DNA of 37,789 nt from an uncultured Lacinutrix sp. (GTDB lineage Bacteria > Bacteroidota > Bacteroidia > Flavobacteriales > Flavobacteriaceae): positions 1 to 37,789 of the forward strand of contig CAKZMU010000001.1 in the NCBI GenBank assembly GCA_937129145.1. Direction: 5' to 3'. A program made the translations under genes and the position numbers. Under the pieces are notes generated by a model that did not search any database, was not told where the DNA came from, and saw only the letters and a program-made list of their open reading frames with translations. Positions 34,046 to 37,789 of the stretch are shown piece after piece. Position 1 is the first letter of the stretch; every line of letters begins with the position of its first letter.

Positions 34046-34972
34046 TTATAGTTCTAACAAACCGTTAGTTTTTTTAACGCCTTCGGCACTTTCTTGCATA
34101 TGTGCTTTCTCTGCGTCGCTTAATTCTATTTCTACGACTTTCTCAATACCGTTTTTACCCAAAATTACTGGAACACCAATACATAAATCGTTTAATCCAT
34201 ACTCACCTTCTAACAATGTTGAACATGGAAACATTTTTTGTTGGTCGCAAGCAATGGCTTGTACCAAACCTGAAACCGCTGCTCCTGGTGCGTACCAAGC
34301 AGAAGTCCCTAATAGCTTAGTTAGTGTTGCACCACCAACTTTAGTATCTTCTTTTACTTGATTTAAGCGCTCATCCGATAAGAACTCAGTAACTTTTATA
34401 CTGTTTCTTGTAGCATGATTTGTTAAAGGCACCATTCCCTTATCACTATGACCTCCAATTACCATGCCATCTACATCACTAATAGGTGCTCCTAGAGCTT
34501 CAGCTAATCTATACTTGAAACGTGCTGAGTCTAATGCACCTCCCATACCAATGATTCTATTTTTAGGTAAGTCCGTTGTTTTATGAACTAGATATGTCAT
34601 GGTATCCATAGGGTTACTCACAACAATTATAATTGTATTTGGAGAGTGTTCGATTAAACTTGATGACACCATTTTTACAATACCTGCATTAATACCAATA
34701 AGTTCCTCTCTAGTCATTCCTGGTTTACGAGGAATACCAGATGTAATCACACAAATATCACTATTGGCCGTTTTAGAATAATCACTTGTGCTTCCTGTAA
34801 TTTTGGTGTCAAATCCATTAAGTGAAGCTGTTTGCATCAAGTCCATTGCTTTTCCTTCGGCATACCCTTCTTTAATGTCTAATAAAACGACTTCAGAAGC
34901 AAAATTTTTAATGGCGATATATTCGGCACAACTTGCCCCTACAGCTCCCGCCCCAACTACTGTTACTTTCAT
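34046..34972 (-). CDS. mdh: Malate dehydrogenase
   Basis: A 308-residue NAD-dependent enzyme of the TCA cycle, of the LDH-like MDH group. The dinucleotide motif GAGAVGASCAEY begins at residue 7. The substrate Arg loop is GIPRKPGMTREEL, NAD contacts lie in VSNPMDTMTYLV, and the catalytic His lies in IGGHSDKGMVPL. The frame is open upstream to 35068, but family members start MKVTVVGAGAVG, and a candidate promoter (35037-35030) and hairpin lie in the upstream part. ATG 34972 is therefore the start. Confidence 0.96.
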   Translation of the reverse strand: MKVTVVGAGAVGASCAEYIAIKNFASEVVLLDIKEGYAEGKAMDLMQTASLNGFDTKITGSTSDYSKTANSDICVITSGIPRKPGMTREELIGINAGIVKMVSSSLIEHSPNTIIIVVSNPMDTMTYLVHKTTDLPKNRIIGMGGALDSARFKYRLAEALGAPISDVDGMVIGGHSDKGMVPLTNHATRNSIKVTEFLSDERLNQVKEDTKVGGATLTKLLGTSAWYAPGAAVSGLVQAIACDQQKMFPCSTLLEGEYGLNDLCIGVPVILGKNGIEKVVEIELSDAEKAHMQESAEGVKKTNGLLEL

Positions 34973-35010
34973 TTGTTTTGTTAATTTAAAGTTTGTATTG
35001 TGTTGTTTTT

Positions 35011-35026
35011 TCCCGAAGTTTCGGGA
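35011..35026. repeat. Short palindrome in the mdh leader
   Basis: TCCCGAA (35011-35017) and TTCGGGA (35020-35026) with a two-base centre. It lies within the predicted mdh 5' UTR, has no T-run on either side, and has a higher GC content than its surroundings. Confidence 0.6.
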
Positions 35027-35029
35027 CTG

Positions 35030-35059
35030 CAAAATTACGAATAAATATGGCGTAAATAA
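35030..35059 (-). promoter_or_regulatory. Candidate promoter for mdh
   Basis: TAATTTTG on minus (35037-35030) matches the -7 consensus. The triplet 19 bases upstream is TTA (35059-35057), one base off. The predicted leader of about 50 bases contains the palindrome at 35011-35026. Confidence 0.5.
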
Positions 35060-35087
35060 AAAAAGCACCAGATAAATATCTGATGCT
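35058..35087 (-). terminator. Terminator of the DUF6588 gene
   Basis: Stem AGCACCAGAT (35064-35073) with ATCTGATGCT (35078-35087), one mismatch, then a T-run on minus from the A stretch 35064-35058. It lies immediately upstream of the mdh promoter. Confidence 0.85.
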
Positions 35088-35113
35088 CTTTCGTTTTTAA
35101 CTAACTAATTTAA

Positions 35114-36160
35114 TTATCTAAAACTAAATGCGATACCAGCCGAAACTGTATTATATTCTTGCAATGTATAATCTGCAAATATTTTAAAGAATGCCAAGTT
35201 TAACCTAGCTCCTAATGTTCCTCTAACTCCTGTTGATTCAAAATTTAAATCAATTGGATTGGTTACTGAGTCGCTTGCTGTACCAATCACGGTACCACCT
35301 CCGTCTTCAATGTCATATTCCAAATCGTATGTTCCATTAATTTTTATTGACGATTTTCCGCCATTATATCCAACACTTCCATAAAGTGTAATAATTTTAA
35401 AATCCAATGAACCAATTGCTTGAACAGTCCAAGTTTTCATCTCAAAAGCTGCTTCACCATTGGTAACAGTTACTTCATCTGATGGGTCTTCGTCTTCAAT
35501 TTGATATGAAACATCCATATTTGTGAATGCACCAAGTATAGATATACTTAAAGGCAATTTATCGATTGGTCCTAAGTATTGCGTTAAATCATGCTGTAGT
35601 CCTAATCCCATTAAATTTGCTTCAACTGAATCATCAAAATTTAATTTTGGCACATAACGTAATTTAATATCTGTTTTAAAAGGCAATCCTACACCCAATT
35701 GTACCATTGGCGCAGGCACAGCACTCACTGGTAAGTCTTTTGTTATACCTCCAGGCATTTCAAAACTAGCCACGTTATATGTACCATCACCATTATCAAT
35801 TTCAACATTAACGGTAGTTTCGTAATCATTCTCGCTCATAACAGTGGGAATTGATGTTTCACCATTAGGCAGCGTTAAATAGTTATAATCGCTTGGTATA
35901 AATGCAAATAATTTGTCTGCATCTGGTACATACGAAGCGTTAGCACTTATGGTTAAATCGAAACCTAAAGTTTTATGAACTTTTCCTGTAGTTGCCCAAC
36001 CACCATTCATGCTATACATTAAACCTTTCATAACTGGATTAATGTAGCCTTGGGTTAACTTACTTGCATCTTCTGATGCTAATAATAAACTTTCTAATTC
36101 TTGGGAGTGAGACGAGTGCATCGCTAATAAAAGCGAAAACAACAAGGTTAACTTTTTCAT
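35114..36160 (-). CDS. DUF6588-type outer membrane beta-barrel protein
   Basis: A protein of 348 residues with a signal peptide (MKKLTLLFSLLLAMHSSHSQ, cleavage after HSQ). The N-terminal motif ASKLTQGYINPVMKGLMYSMNGGWATT resembles a FadL-like plug start. Alternating beta strands follow, ending in an aromatic strand (TVSAGIAFSFR) typical of the last barrel strand. It matches the DUF6588 family of Bacteroidota, of unknown transport role. The reading frame extends to 36211, but the longer N-terminus is not a signal peptide and a full-consensus promoter covers that region. ATG 36160 is therefore chosen. It is monocistronic. Confidence 0.87.
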   Translation of the reverse strand: MKKLTLLFSLLLAMHSSHSQELESLLLASEDASKLTQGYINPVMKGLMYSMNGGWATTGKVHKTLGFDLTISANASYVPDADKLFAFIPSDYNYLTLPNGETSIPTVMSENDYETTVNVEIDNGDGTYNVASFEMPGGITKDLPVSAVPAPMVQLGVGLPFKTDIKLRYVPKLNFDDSVEANLMGLGLQHDLTQYLGPIDKLPLSISILGAFTNMDVSYQIEDEDPSDEVTVTNGEAAFEMKTWTVQAIGSLDFKIITLYGSVGYNGGKSSIKINGTYDLEYDIEDGGGTVIGTASDSVTNPIDLNFESTGVRGTLGARLNLAFFKIFADYTLQEYNTVSAGIAFSFR

Positions 36161-36181
36161 GTTATAATAAATTTGGTTAAG

Positions 36182-36211
36182 CAAACTTATACAAAATAAA
36201 TCAAAAAACAA
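36182..36211 (-). promoter_or_regulatory. Promoter for the DUF6588 gene
   Basis: On minus, TTG (36211-36209), exactly 19 bases, TAAGTTTG (36189-36182). It lies 21 bases before ATG 36160 and overlaps the upstream ATG at 36211, which excludes that start. Confidence 0.7.
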
Positions 36212-36263
36212 CCATTAATCGTAATTATTTGCGTTTTATCGATAAAACACACAAATTGAACAT

Positions 36264-36292
36264 AAAAAAAGCATCCATATAGGATGCTTTTT
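36264..36292 (-). terminator. Terminator of gyrB
   Basis: 11-bp stem AAAAAGCATCC (36266-36276) and GGATGCTTTTT (36282-36292), five-base loop, T-run on minus from the A stretch 36270-36264. Confidence 0.87.
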
Positions 36293-36313
36293 ATTTAAAT
36301 ATAATTGGTTTAT

Positions 36314-37789
<1,476 letters not shown>

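Noticed and set aside
34973..35068. Malate dehydrogenase with a 32-residue N-terminal extension
   Set aside because: The extension covers a promoter-like element and a palindrome, and the family starts MKVTVVGAG.

Overview
The window is chromosomal DNA of a flavobacterium (Bacteroidota, most likely Flavobacteriaceae). It is AT-rich. The markers are: a fused SecDF, Rho with a long disordered insertion, an archaeal-type (type 3) prolyl-tRNA synthetase, two giant type IX secretion (T9SS) type B adhesins, DUF1599/DUF4293/DUF3667/DUF6588 proteins, and promoters of the Bacteroidota form TTG-N17..20-TAnnTTTG. I cannot fix the genus.

Layout. (1) 1-5033: the start of a peptide-type ABC permease (cut by the window edge), a DoxX/BT_3928-like redox membrane protein and a duplicated DUF1599 protein, all on minus. 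Divergent from these is folP - lipoprotein - cdaA - DUF3667 on plus. (2) 5030-8615: an MsbA-type ABC exporter immediately after truA (minus), then a YfcE-type phosphoesterase (plus) and DUF4293 (minus). (3) 8833-12576: rho (plus), then tRNA-Glu with rpsT, and proS (minus). (4) 12678-15238: a low-complexity surface lipoprotein and an OmpP1/FadL-type porin (plus). (5) 15291-23321: a minus-strand group of a small exported protein and two modular T9SS-exported adhesins. (6) 23499-27481: folE, cysS, yidD, then lgt and a DUF192 lipoprotein (plus). The 3' end of yidD has been rearranged. (7) 27555-37789: secDF and an orphan membrane-anchored protein (minus), fhs (plus), mdh with a DUF4412 gene, a DUF6588 outer-membrane protein, and a gyrB cut by the right edge (minus).

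Functionally this is mostly housekeeping: folate/one-carbon metabolism (folP, folE, fhs), translation (proS, cysS, truA, rpsT, tRNA-Glu), envelope biogenesis (secDF, yidD, lgt, exporter, porin), c-di-AMP synthesis (cdaA), termination (rho) and topology (gyrB). lgt, yidD and secDF fit with the many lipoproteins and outer-membrane proteins encoded nearby. Several start codons were moved from the longest possible reading frame because promoter elements or family length argue for a later start (truA, DUF4293, mdh, DUF6588, the orphan at 30749).

I found no CRISPR array, prophage, transposase or recognisable defence system, and no convincing new multi-gene system. The most unusual locus is 25880-26069: the yidD 3' end is present twice, the two copies differ only at synonymous sites within the shared codons, one copy ends in a perfect 19-bp inverted repeat that rewrites the C-terminus, and a GC-richer hairpin segment lies between them. 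Other points worth a look are small palindromes of one family placed against start codons, a probably leaderless orphan gene, and the adhesin pair lacking a PorP/SprF partner.
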